64,000 nt of DNA from Amphimedon queenslandica (lineage: Eukaryota; Porifera; Demospongiae; Haplosclerida; Niphatidae). The notes below the pieces were generated by a model that saw only the letters and a list, made by a program, of their open reading frames with translations, did no database searches and was not told where the DNA came from. The position numbers and the translations under genes were made by a program. The stretch spans positions 33,450 through 97,449 of the forward strand of contig NW_003546507.1 of the NCBI RefSeq assembly GCF_000090795.2, in the 5' to 3' direction. How positions within the stretch are numbered: the stretch's first letter is position 1; every line of letters starts with the position of its first letter. Shown here one piece after another: positions 37,488 to 49,127 of the stretch.

Positions 37488-40400
37488 ATGAAGCTAGCTC
37501 TTGGTCTTTTCCTTTGTGCCTTCATATCTCTTGGCTCCTGCCACATCACGCTTACTTTTCCTCCAGCCCGCAGGCCCGGGTACGACTTCCTGGACAATGT
37601 GAGGACTGGAGGTCCTTGTGGTGTACCAGGTTCGAATTACCGAAATTAGCTTGTATTTATTTCCATGTATTTCTGACCTCTTCTTCATAGATCTAGGCAA
37701 TAATGCTGTCGTGACTACCTTTGCCAATGGAAGTACTATCAACGTATCGTTTCATCTTGCTTATCCTCATCAAGTATGTAAAATAAAATTAAGCTCTCTA
37801 TGCATATAATTTATTCATACCGGTATCCCTATAGGGAGGCGTTCTTGTCAACATTTTAAATGTTAATGGCAGTTTGAACAGATTAATGTTTAGCAACTGG
37901 ACCCTGCTCGATGACAGCACGTAAGCTCATAAATGCAACCAATACATGTTTTCTTTACCATGCATACATCATATAGTAAGCAATATGTCACTATACAGCT
38001 TCCAACTGACTTCACTTGCGATCGCTGCGTCCTTCAGCTACTGAGACAAGCTGGGGAATGGTCTGCAAATGGCGGATACTTCTTTTACTCTTGTGCTGAT
38101 ATTGAGATTAAGAACGCTGCAGGTATATGAGATTGGCTGCATGTATAGTGGCCGCATAATCTGATTTCCTCTTTGCACTATAAACACTCTCACATGCAAC
38201 GTGTGTACCTTAGTAATGCACTATATTCACTTTCTTGTTATAGTTTGTGACGATAACAGATGCGGTGGTCAAGGTAGCTGCAACAACAATGTATGTACAT
38301 GCAACAACACCTATTCAGGAGAATTCTGCCAATACAAAGGTAACCAATGCTCATAGTCAAAACAGTGATCCTATAGCTACTCCTGCTTTCATAGATGATT
38401 GTACATCTGATGCTGATTGTGGTGGCTCTTCTAAAGGTTCCTGTATTGATATCCATGTCACTAGCAGACCAATGAAGCAATGCTTCTGCAATCCAGGCTG
38501 GTTTGGAGCTGGTTGTGCAACAGGTAAGTTAAAGTTAAACCAAGGCCACTATATGCATGATATTGAAATATTTCTTCTTTTTTCTGCAGCTTCTCCTCTC
38601 ACAGATATTACCATTGATGCTAGCAGTTATCCACTGTATCGTCGTCTTGGTAACAATCTGGAAATGTGGGCAAAAATCCTCAACAATGTTAGTCTGCTAT
38701 TGATTTCTTTTATTTTGAAGCTACATAGCAAAATTTATTAGTAAATTTTATAAATTTACTATAAATAAATTTATAGAAAAATTTATAATAAATTTTATAG
38801 TAATTATTTTAGTAATAATTTATAGTAAATTTATTCACTATAAACTATACTAAATTTATTAAATTTATTACTATACTATGCAGTCTAACAATCAGCCTGA
38901 CAGGCTCGAAGTTGCTCTACGTGCTAATACAACAAGCTTTGTTGCTGTTGGGTTCAGACCATCAGGTGGGCCAAGAAAGTTTTGTGATTAATTTTTTATA
39001 CATAATGATATCATTTCAGGCATTACTGCAGCATGTAGGGCACAATCTCCTGGAGCCTTTGCTGTTGGTAAGACAATAATTAAACCTTTATAATGCTAAT
39101 TACTGATCACTAATGACAGGGACTAACTCATTCTGGCCAAGAGGAGGGACACTGCAGTCTGTGATTGGAATCAGTGCTTTATATAACCCTGTTCTTGGTG
39201 GAGGACCAGAAGAGGAGGGGGGCAACAATGAGGAGGGGGGCAATAATGAGGAGGGGGGCAATAATGAGGAAGGGGGCAATAATGAGGAAGGGGGGAACAA
39301 CGAAGAAGGAGGCAATAATGAAGAGGAGGAGGAACCAGAAGAAGGAAGTATGTGATTTTGCAGGCATTATGCATAAAAATGCTCTTTTCCTTCTGTTCTT
39401 AATTCATTCATCAGGTACTGTTCCACTTCATCCAATGGACTGTACTGATATTGTGATTGGTACTGCACGAGGGAACAGGTTCCGTGTCTTTGATTATTAC
39501 ACTCGTGATCGCTCAACCCCTCAAATGGATGGGTTTTATTCCGGGACTCAAGACATTGTGGGAGCTGTAGGTCGTGAGATCAATGGGATCACCGAAATAA
39601 AGTTCTGGAAGAAACTCACAAGCAGTAAGGACTATAAACATTAAACCTTGTCAATCTAAAAGCATGCAAGAACGGCTTAGCTTCATATACATGTACTAGA
39701 CTATATCTATAGCTATTTAAAAAATTGAATTCATATGCAAATAAGAACCAAGTATATAATATAACTATTTTAAGAATATTCATGCATGCATTCTCTGCAT
39801 GAGGGGGAGCGTGCAAGTGTTGATAGTTGCATACTGTTATACAATATCACACGTGCTGTAGTTTGCATTCCAGCCCATATACTCAGCAACTGCATAAACA
39901 TTGCAGGCCAAACTGTAGCATGAACCCCATACACTCGTTTTGCTTTCTTTTTGTCTTTCAGGTGATACTAATGCTGATCACAATATTACTAACTCTTTCA
40001 TGCAAGTTATCTGGTCAATGGGTCAAGTTTTCCCCAACTACAATCACAATCCTAACTCTGGCATTGAAGCAAGGACTGCTATGAATACCATGTTCTATAA
40101 ACCAGATGAAATTAAGTACCACGGATCTGTCAATCGTGGAGGTGCAACAATCAACTTCTTTGGTAAGAAAGAGAGAGAGAAAGAGAGAGAGAGTGAGATG
40201 GTGGCTATATTTACATTGGAGTGTGGGGGAAATCTTTACTGATTTTTCTCATTTAACACTTTGAAGTCACTAACAAGCACAAAAAATGACTAATAGTTTT
40301 AAGATAAGATGTCAAGCTTGATCTTGCTTCATTAGCATCTTGTGAGGTGTTAGCTAGGTAGCCCAGGCTAGTAAACTGAAAAGGATTTTTAAGTGCGAAG

Positions 40401-41364
40401 TATATTCATTTCATAGTGTTTATTTTATTGCTCCAGCATGTGATTGGTGAATACACTTATGATAAGACACACACAGTCACGTACACATGCATGCATTTAA
40501 GAATTCAATTCTAATAAACTCTTCTTTCTGTCTTCCTTCTGCTTTCTCTCAGATCCTAAGTCATTTTCCAATAGCTCAACTTGTGGCGGTGGCTATTCTT
40601 ACGGTTGTACCAATGGCCCTTGTCTTTATCGAGCCACATGGCTAGTTAAAGGTGAACACGTTCAATTTAATGTCACCGGTCGTGTTTCAACTGGACGATG
40701 GGTTGCAATTGGATTCTCTGATAACAGATTAATGGTAACTACATACCGGTAGTAGTGTCTATTATAACTATTAATTTTCATTCTATTTCAGCCTCAAACT
40801 GATATTGCTCTTGCAGCAGTTAATTCTGATGGTAGAGGAGAAGTAACTGACAGGTAACTATAGGTACTAATGTCACTACATCCCTCACTATATATATCTC
40901 TCTCCTCTCCCTTTCTTTTTAAGATATGCTACTGCTCGTGCTATGCCACCAGCTGACAACATGAATCATCTCCTAGCAACTCGTGTCTCCCATAGCAACG
41001 GACTTACGACATTTAGTTTCATCCGTGCTGTTTCAGCAGTTGATACCACTCAAGATATTGATCTGAGCAGTCCAAGGTTCTTTGTGTATGCTCTTAATGG
41101 AGCTGCTACCGTTAATGCTAATGGAACTATATCAAGCATTGGGCCACATCCAAGTACTCCAATAGTATCAGATGATCGCATCACACTGGGTACTGCAGCA
41201 CAGTGTCCAGGTAAGGAGAGAAAGAGGAGTCTATATTTAAATTATAATTCTTTTTTGCAGGTGTTTTTGATGAGTTGATGACTAGTCCAACTGATGGCAG
41301 TGCTACTATGATGGCATCAGTCTTTGTCCTTATTTTCTGCACACTACTAGCTTACCTCATATAA
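37488..41364 (+). CDS. BIM1/X325-like, EGF-like, double-DOMON GPI-type surface protein (paralogue B)
   Basis: This is a tandem duplicate of the preceding gene, about 727 aa, exons 37488-37629, 37691-37773, 37835-37920, 37977-38122, 38244-38339, 38395-38523, 38590-38687, 38884-38965, 39020-39067, 39120-39347, 39415-39624, 39962-40162, 40553-40734, 40792-40853, 40924-41210, 41261-41364. The exon map equals A's except that one small DOMON (three exons) is absent. The predicted mature N-terminus is again His (HITLTFPPARRPGYDF). The EGF-like pair (CGGQGSCNNNVCTCNNTYSG; CGGSSKGSC...CFCNPGWFGAGC), large DOMON with an acidic repeat, small DOMON (WVAIGFSDNRLM) and GPI-like tail are all present. The promoter lies within 310 bases of A's stop. 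Donor after exon 1 is gttcga, a weak match. Confidence 0.8.
39210..39325 (+). repeat. 18-bp coding minisatellite in paralogue B
   Basis: About six or seven GGCAATAATGAGGAGGGG-type units encode Gly-Asn-Asn-Glu-Glu-Gly in the exon orthologous to the A array, with a different copy number. Confidence 0.85.
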
Positions 41365-41522
41365 TCCCTTAACTATTAATGGCAGATAGTTAACTCCAGT
41401 ACTTATAACTACTGTAACTATAGTATTGTATCTTACTTGCTGATTGGTATTGTTGTTCCTTTTCTTTGCTATGGTATATTAGAGACTATCTCATTTTGTC
41501 ATGCTGATATCAGTACTTATTA

Positions 41523-41692
41523 GGCCTAGTACACAATATCATGCATTGCAACAGGAAGAGTACCGGAAGTGCTGTACAAACGCTGCGAGTTAACGCATGA
41601 GTTGACCAAAGTTCAACTCTTGCGTTATTGACGCGCGTGCCATTGGTTTGTGCAGCACTTCCGGTCACAAGGCTGATATTGTGTACCAGGCC
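41523..41692. mobile_element. PIF/Harbinger-like MITE
   Basis: Inverted ends GGCCTAGTACACAATATCA and TGATATTGTGTACCAGGCC are flanked by TTA on both sides (41520-41522 and 41693-41695). A 3-bp TTA duplication with GGCC termini fits PIF/Harbinger. An inner pair (CCGGAAGTGCTG / CAGCACTTCCGG) extends the hairpin. It lies in the 3' flank of paralogue B. Confidence 0.65.
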
Positions 41693-42194
41693 TTATAGTT
41701 TCAAACTTTTATGCATGTACATTACTTTATATAAAGACTCAGCTTAAATCTACATGTAAAAGTTTCTACATTATAAAAATCATTGAAGATCCTCCTGGAA
41801 TTAGTTTTACATTATGGAAGTGCCCATAACTCCAGTTACATATGTGTTCAATTTTTTGTACATGACTCTGATGCTACCTCAATCAGCTATAATGCATCAA
41901 TTTTCAAATTACAAAACAAATGAAATCATGATAGTAGACATAAAATGAATTGACATAGACACAAAAAATAGTTATAGCACAAAAATAATAAGAGAAAATG
42001 AAATGCAATTAGAAAAAAATGATCAAATTTTTATTATCCTGAAAATTATCTTTAATTATAAGTGATATTGTCGCTAAGCAAAATTAAAAAAAATTTTTTC
42101 AACAATTAACTTTAACTCCACCCTTTATTCCCACATTATGTCTCATATGAGGAAGCCCCTACTATGCTGACATATTAGCCTAGGCTAGGCTCAA

Positions 42195-42310
42195 GCCCAC
42201 TACTGCTGCTGGAGTGGTTAGTTAAACTGAGAAAGACTTATAATAGTGGCTGATGGTAAGTGAGTGTTTAAAAAACAAAGATTTAGCTTTAGAGTAGGCG
42301 TGGCAGTTAT
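42195..42310 (+). pseudogene. Remnant of the CWC27 last exon and 3' flank (left arm of inverted duplication)
   Basis: ACTACTGCTGCTGGAGT followed by AAACTGAGAAAGACTTA on the plus strand matches the final codons of CWC27 (minus strand, about 59444-59490) with small indels. The next bases (GATGG...TTTAAAA(A)ACAAAGATTT) resemble the sequence just beyond the CWC27 stop. It is a non-functional fragment that marks the edge of the inverted duplication. Confidence 0.7.
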
Positions 42311-42432
42311 GGGACATTTACTTATAATTTTATATTTCTTAATACTGTATTGGTAGATTTTGTTCAAAATTTTCCTTGAGACTTACAAATGTCCTATCTT
42401 TCAGAGAATATTAAAGTTGTAATCTATATTTT

Positions 42433-42961
42433 NNNNNNNNNNNNNNNNNNNNNNNNNNNNNNNNNNNNNNNNNNNNNNNNNNNNNNNNNNNNNNNNNNNN
42501 NNNNNNNNNNNNNNNNNNNNNNNNNNNNNNNNNNNNNNNNNNNNNNNNNNNNNNNNNNNNNNNNNNNNNNNNNNNNNNNNNNNNNNNNNNNNNNNNNNNN
42601 NNNNNNNNNNNNNNNNNNNNNNNNNNNNNNNNNNNNNNNNNNNNNNNNNNNNNNNNNNNNNNNNNNNNNNNNNNNNNNNNNNNNNNNNNNNNNNNNNNNN
42701 NNNNNNNNNNNNNNNNNNNNNNNNNNNNNNNNNNNNNNNNNNNNNNNNNNNNNNNNNNNNNNNNNNNNNNNNNNNNNNNNNNNNNNNNNNNNNNNNNNNN
42801 NNNNNNNNNNNNNNNNNNNNNNNNNNNNNNNNNNNNNNNNNNNNNNNNNNNNNNNNNNNNNNNNNNNNNNNNNNNNNNNNNNNNNNNNNNNNNNNNNNNN
42901 NNNNNNNNNNNNNNNNNNNNNNNNNNNNNNNNNNNNNNNNNNNNNNNNNNNNNNNNNNNNN
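42433..42961. other. Assembly gap (N)
   Basis: A run of N between the CWC27 remnant and a transposase fragment. Frames running through it are meaningless. Confidence 1.
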
Positions 42962-43377
42962 ATGAGATAGTGGCTGAGGTATACGAATTGTTAGCATAGG
43001 ATGTCGTTTTCAAAAACCATCAAACCATGAACGACCTGCCGAGTCACCAGTAAAAGGATGTTTTTTATTAAATTTCTCAGCTATAACAAAGGCTAAATGC
43101 ATCACAGTTTCTCTTGTTAATCCATAACCCATGTCTGCCATCATAATCAAATATTCACATAATTTATCTTCCTCTTCTTTCGACAAGACTGTTGCAGGCC
43201 CGGCTTACAGTCAACATGCACAGTACCATTCGTCCTTCTCCGCAACGTCTCAACAGGCACATTATATAGTCTCGCCGATTCCCTTAAACCTTTCCCTTCC
43301 TCTGTAACACTAATCACTGCTGCGTGCATGGACTCATCGGTCCATAGCTTCCTTGACTTTTGAGGACATGCGGCCAT
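42962..43377 (-). pseudogene. Degraded pogo/Tigger-type transposase N-terminus
   Basis: The minus strand from 43377 reads MAACPQKSRKLWTDESMHAAV, then GLRESARLYNVPVETLRRR, a psq-type helix-turn-helix. After CKPG near 43195 the frame shifts by one base and continues as TVLSKEEEDKLCEYLIMMAD, GYGLTRETVMHLAFVIAEKF and GRSWFDGF. A TGA then interrupts before HPMLTIRIPQPLS at the gap edge. One frameshift and one stop make it a pseudogene. The catalytic DDE region, if any, would lie in the gap. Confidence 0.75.
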
Positions 43378-43499
43378 TAAGGTTAACCTAAACAGTATAG
43401 ATTATAAACTAGTATTTTCTTTGAAGCATTAGATATATCACTTACATACAATGCCAGTCACATTAGAGACAGAAACAGGCTGGAAGAAAGTCTTAAGAT

Positions 43500-43788
43500 C
43501 AGTGGCGGATCTAGACGGGCCATGGCCCGGGCATCAGAAGTCAGTAATGAGATTCATTAGATGCAATGTAAACAATTCCCTGCCTCAAGTTTTGATAAAG
43601 CAAACCACAAGCCACACCAGAGTACTTACAAGTGCTTGAAGAGCATTATAAGCACAGCATAGATGAGGAAATTGTTGAAACCCATCATTAAAATGGCCAA
43701 AAGATGCATAACCATAAAATAACTGGTTGAAAAGTGGACACACCCACTTCCTGGCCCTACCATTAACTTGCACCCAGATCCGCCACTG
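43500..43788. mobile_element. hAT-type MITE with 8-bp target duplication
   Basis: Ends CAGTGGCGGATCT and AGATCCGCCACTG (13-base inverted repeats) are flanked by CTTAAGAT (43492-43499) and TTTAAGAT (43789-43796), an 8-base duplication with one mismatch. CAGTGGCGG termini and 8-bp duplications are typical of hAT elements. No transposase is present. Confidence 0.8.
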
Positions 43789-43951
43789 TTTAAGATGCCA
43801 AACACTCACACAGACTCGAGCAGACAACACTAGGACCGTAGTAACTCGCAACGTGGTCATTATTAGTAATTATTACCTTAGTAGGCGTGATTTCAATAAA
43901 TAAAATTTTAGAAAATTAGTTTTTAGTAAAAAGCTGCGTTTATTCAAACTA

Positions 43952-44128
43952 CAGTATAGCTGGTTTATTTCGTGGCCTCAAATTTTTGCTGTTTAAATTT
44001 TCATTAGAATTAATTTTAGTGCCTTGCTAAATTTTTGTTAATATTTTAATAAAATTTAGTGGAATTAATTTTAGTGGATTTGAGCCTGCACGAAAATTAA
44101 TTCCACACGAAATAAACCAGCTATACGG
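43952..44128. mobile_element. Mariner-type MITE
   Basis: Inverted ends CAGTATAGCTGGTTTATTTC and GAAATAAACCAGCTATACGG lie between TA dinucleotides (43950-43951 and 44129-44130). The interior contains repeated AATTAATTTTAGTG. It is one of several elements inserted in the left duplication arm upstream of the Ig-DOMON gene. Confidence 0.75.
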
Positions 44129-44710
44129 TATCTTTGCAAGAAAATTATAAATCAGGTAGCAAAGAAATTGTAAGCAAGAGCTTGTTTCAATTCAAAGGTT
44201 TGTCTCATAATGTGATCTGTCTCATTACTCACGCATATACTCTAAAAGTATTTTATCTCATGAATGACCACATAAAAATTACAATTCAATGTGGCAGGTA
44301 GTACAAGTACTAGACTAGAGCAATGACTATTCTATTTCCAGTGACTCATTTTTATTACAATTATATTAGAAAGACTCTATGTGTAACTTGATAGTCGATA
44401 TTTAACTAAAGCTTAAAATATGAGCATCAATAATGAGGATAATTAGCATAATAGGGTGGAATTTTGGGCAGTGCCTGAAAACATAACAAGTGAAATTTAA
44501 GAATAATTTGCCTAGCCCTATTGTCCACACGCAAGTATTAATTTTCAGGCTAATGGGCACATTTTCAAGTGTAATATTTTTGTGTTTTGCTGAGCCCTCT
44601 CTCCTCTGCTCCTAGGAGAGGTACACAAGACCGCCAAAAAAACAATCAAGAACCTGCTACTACACTGAGACTTTCTTGCGTTCATTTCTTTCAAGTCCCT
44701 GGAGAGGACA

Positions 44711-47700
44711 ATGCTGTTGATCAGTTTGAGTTCAGTGCTGCTTCTTCTGTGCCTGCAGCAACCAGTGAATGGTAAGTTTTATCTCAATCTCCTCCTCTAG
44801 TATAAAGTCTTAAGGTGGGCATTCATTATGCAGCATTGTTGCTTGTAACTTGTGGTTAAACCTTTGATGTGGTTGGTCAACATACCGTACAGAAGGAAAT
44901 TTTGGAGGGACTAAATTTTGGCGAATTGCTAAATTTTGGATGATCGGTGAATTTTAATTTGGCGAATTTGTGGCCATGTGCCATTGAGCATGCGTATAAT
45001 GGCTCAAAATGGCGAATTTTTATTTTGGCGAATGGCAATCAAAATGCCAAATTCACCAAATTTAACTACCTCCAAAATTTCCTTCCATACGGTATTGCAT
45101 GAAGTTCTTGACTTCATGCAACATCTTGCACAACTACATCAAAAATACTGGCAACAAAGTTGCCAGTGGATCATGTGTTTATCTTTAAGCCCAAGATGCA
45201 CCTATAGGGAACATGTTGCCAGCCTTTAATTTTTCTTTTGACCTTGTTAAAAGAATAGAAAGGTTTTCTATTCAAGGCAACATGTTGCTTGAATACAGCT
45301 AAGCATGATCAAAGGCTGGGCAAATGTTGAAAGCAGCATTGTTGAATGTATAGTATGGGGTGCCATTTATGTCAAATTTCAATCTTTAAAATATGTCATT
45401 GATTTAGTTATATTACTAAATTACCATTGATATAGTTAAAATACTATTGATTTAGCTGACTAAACTTAATTAGTTACATTGTCATTGATTAATAGTTAAA
45501 ATAATAATTCTTTAGTTAAATCAACATTGATTTAGCTATATCAACATTGATTTAACTAAATTACTATTGATTTAATTAAAATACTATTGATTTAAATACT
45601 ATTAATAGATTTTATTGATTTATTGATCAGCATTGATTAGCTAAATCATCATTGATATAGCTAAAATATCAAGGATTTAGTTAAAATTAGCAATGATTTA
45701 GTTATAATTATTGTTAGAGTTCTAGTTATTGAATTATATAACTGTGCATTTGTTATTTATTAGGTGCTATACAGAGCAGGCTCTTCCTTTTCGCAAAATT
45801 GCTAACAGGCCATAAAATTTTTCTGTTAATTTAAATCAAAATTACCAAGAATAGAAATTGATATGGAGCAATGCTTTTATAATGGTTGTCATTATGCATG
45901 TTAGTGTGTGTGTGTGTCATTGCAATGTGAAGTGACATAATCATTGAAATTGATGCAAATTGTTGTACTGATTATATGTCACATATCCTAAGGCATGTCT
46001 GTCATCTTCCTTACCCTCCCTCCCTCTCTCTCTCCCCCCCCCCACCTCTCTCTCTCTCTCATACAGCTAAGATTACATTTTATCAAAGACATGAAGATGC
46101 CTCCTCGTGTAATTTAACATCAAATACTTGTTGGAGAGTTGAAGGGCTAGCCTCGTATGAACATGGAGGTGTTGCACCTCAGACATTTGTCTTCATTTGT
46201 CGTTCAGATCAACCTAATCCTTCTCTAAGTTGGTCTCGGGACGAAGGTTCTTTAGGAAAATCTCAACAAAGTGCTGGCGATGACTCTGTAATTATGTTAT
46301 TTAGCAACCCTGTTGCAAATGATGCTTGTATATACATTTGCAGAGATTCAGCAAATAATGAAGAAGAGATGCTGAACATCACACACGGTAAATGATGAAT
46401 ATAATTATTATTTTAGAATTTCATTTTTAAGTGTGTTATTTATAGATACAATTTGATATTTTATACAATTTAATATTTTATATTAATTCAATATTTTTTT
46501 CTCTCCCTATTTAGCTAGCCCAGTTGCTCAAGCCGTCAATCCATTACTGACGGTTGTTGGTGGGTCTCCAGTCACGATTGAGTTCTATGCTTCAGCTATA
46601 CAACCTATTCAACCAGGCAATATAACATGGAAACTCAACAGCATAAAGTTTACATCAGGGCTTTTTGATTCCTGGAAGAGAAGTCTTTACATTCCATCAG
46701 CAGCTGCCTCTGATAATGGAACATATCTATTTGCCGTGACTTCTGGTACAGGTGCACTTCAAAGTTCCGCAGCAGCAACTGTTGACCTTATTGTTATAAG
46801 TAAGACTGCTCTTCTTAATATTTATGGTCTCTCTCCCTCTCTCTCTCCCCTCTCTCTCTAGCTCCTTCTACTATAGTATCAGGTCCTCAGAATGTATCTG
46901 GAGTTAAGGAATGGTCCTCCATTAGTCTTTCTTGTACTGTAATGGCTGGAACTTCCTTTAACATTAGCTGGAGCAAACTGAACGGAACTCTACCAGTAAA
47001 CACTAACATTAGTACACAAAGCAATGGAGAAAATACCGTAAGTTATATTGATATTCTTATTAATGGTTATTATTGGTTATCACTAGTTATTAATAGTTAT
47101 TTTTTGTTACAGATGATCAGTACATTAACAATACCTAATGTCCGAGTGGTTGATTCCGGTTCTTATCAGTGCTCATCATCTTTTACTAACGGATCAAATT
47201 ATACTTCATCACTGGGCACTCTCAATATCACAGGTTAATAACTATTAATAACTAGTGACCACACTCTTAACCACACCTCTTATAGGATCCATTCAACTGA
47301 TGCTTATTGATACTAATAATGAATCTAGTTTAGTGACGTCACCTCTACTGTATGTACCTACTTTATCAAATTTTAACATTGAATGTCAGGGAACGGGTGA
47401 ATTTGATTGGTCGGAAGGACTAGGGGGTGGGGCCAGTGTAACATCTGAGGCTTCTGAAAGTCCTCATCAGTTTAATACTTCAACAATGTTTCGTAGTTTA
47501 GCTTTTGAGAGTTTTCAAGCGGCTAATAGTGGGTATTATACCTGTACTTCTGCTGGAGAGGAAGAGACAGTCTTCATTACTGATGGTATAGAAATTAAAT
47601 TTTTGATTTTTTGATTTTTACTAAATTATTGCTTAATTGTTTATTTACAGTTTTTATTTATTTGTTTTGAGCAAAAGTATTCTGTTGTATTATGTTGCAA

Positions 47701-48482
47701 AACTTACTCTCTCTCCCCCCCTCTCTCCCCTCCTATAGCTAATCCAGCAGTGTATTCTCCTCGCTCTACCTTCAGAGTGAACAACCACACTAACCTCTCT
47801 CTTATCATATACACGGACGGTTCTCCTCTTCCTACTCCTTCAAGCATCACTTGGTACCACAACAACATGACTATAGATAACTCCAGTCCTTACTACACTA
47901 TCAGTGAAGACTCAACAGTATGTAGTATAATGGGACCGAGTGAAGAAGTGACTGGTAACTATACAGTACTGGTCACAACTAGTGCTGGGACTAATACAAA
48001 GCACTTTTATATCGGTCAGTTAATTCTATTTTGCTGTCTTTCTTTTTTCTGTCTATATCTAATCCTATTTGTCTATTTTAATTGCTTTTTCTAACGCCTG
48101 TACAAATAAATCATAACTATCTTCCTTCTGCTTTCTCTCAGATCCTAAGTCATTTTCCAATAGCTCAACTTGTGGCGGTGGCTATTCTTACGGTTGTACC
48201 AATGGCCCTTGTCTTTATCGAGCCACATGGCTAGTAAAAGGTGAGCACGTTCAGTTTAATGTCACCGGTCGTGTTTCAACTGGACGATGGGTTGCAATTG
48301 GATTCTCTGATAACAGATTAATGGTAAACCAGTCAGTCCATTGTCTAAAATAAGTATTTCATTCTATTTCAGGCTCAAACTGATATTGTTCTTGCAGCAG
48401 TTAGTTCTAATGGCAGAGGAGAAGTAACTGACAAGTAAGCAATAGCATTTATACTTGCATCATGATGTGACCTCTTCTCTCC

Positions 48483-48520
<38 letters not shown>

Positions 48521-49127
48521 AGATGGGCTACTGGTCATACTATGCCACCAGCTGATGATAGAGACAATATTTTATACTCTCGTGTTATCTATAGCAACGG
48601 CTATACTTCATTCACTTTCATCCGTACTGTTTCAGCAGTTGATACAACTCAAGATATTGATCTGAGCAGTCCAAGGTTCTTTGTTTATGCACTCAATGGA
48701 GCTGCCACTGTTAATGCTGATGGAACTATAACTAGTATAGGACAGCATCCAGACACTCCTATGATATCAGATGATCACATCACACTGGGTAATCCAGCAC
48801 AGTGTCCAGGTAAGGAGAGAGAGAAAATTATATGCATACATCTTATTCTTAGGTGTTTTTGATGAGTTGAATACTGGTACTGATCCAACTGATACTGCTT
48901 CAACCGGTACCAGTCCACCTAATACTGTTCCAACTGATACTGCTTCAACTGGTACCAGTCCACCTGATACTGTTCCAACTGATACTGCTTCAACTGGTAC
49001 CAGTCCACCTGATACTGTTCCAACTGATACTGCTTCAACTGATACTGGTCCAACTGATGGCAATGCTACCATGATGCTATCAGTCTTTGTCCTTATATTC
49101 TGCACATTATTAGCTTACCTCATATAA
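44711..49127 (+). CDS. Chimeric Ig-domain / DOMON GPI-type surface protein
   Basis: Eleven exons (44711-44771, 46067-46387, 46515-46799, 46862-47037, 47113-47233, 47286-47585, 47739-48014, 48142-48323, 48373-48434, 48523-48809, 48853-49127) give about 781 aa. The signal peptide [20 protein letters not shown] is followed by five Ig-like domains ([14 protein letters not shown]...[63 protein letters not shown]). Exon 8 then enters a small DOMON (CLYRATWLVKGEHVQFNVTG, WVAIGFSDNRLM-AQTDIVLAAV), a Thr/Pro/Ser repeat stalk and the same hydrophobic tail as paralogues A and B. The Ig half is a near-copy of the minus-strand receptor at 49660-59103 and the DOMON half of A/B, so it is a fusion gene. All splices keep phase. 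An extra Cys (NDACIYICR) replaces the Gly of the sister gene. Confidence 0.82.
44885..45092. mobile_element. TA-flanked MITE in intron 1 of the chimeric gene
   Basis: Ends CCGTACAGAAGGAAATTTTG and CAAAATTTCCTTCCATACGG are inverted and flanked by TA (44883-44884, 45093-45094). The interior repeats GGCGAATTT motifs in both orientations. Confidence 0.75.

Noticed and set aside
42389-43013. Frames of about 200 residues across N bases (also 53243-53911)
   Set aside because: They exist only because the gap has no stop codons.
43585-43860. 91-residue minus-strand frame
   Set aside because: Lies largely inside the hAT MITE and shows no transposase motif.
48767-49105. Minus-strand frame with VSVGTVSGGLVPVEA repeats
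   Set aside because: Complement of the 45-bp coding minisatellite in the chimeric gene.
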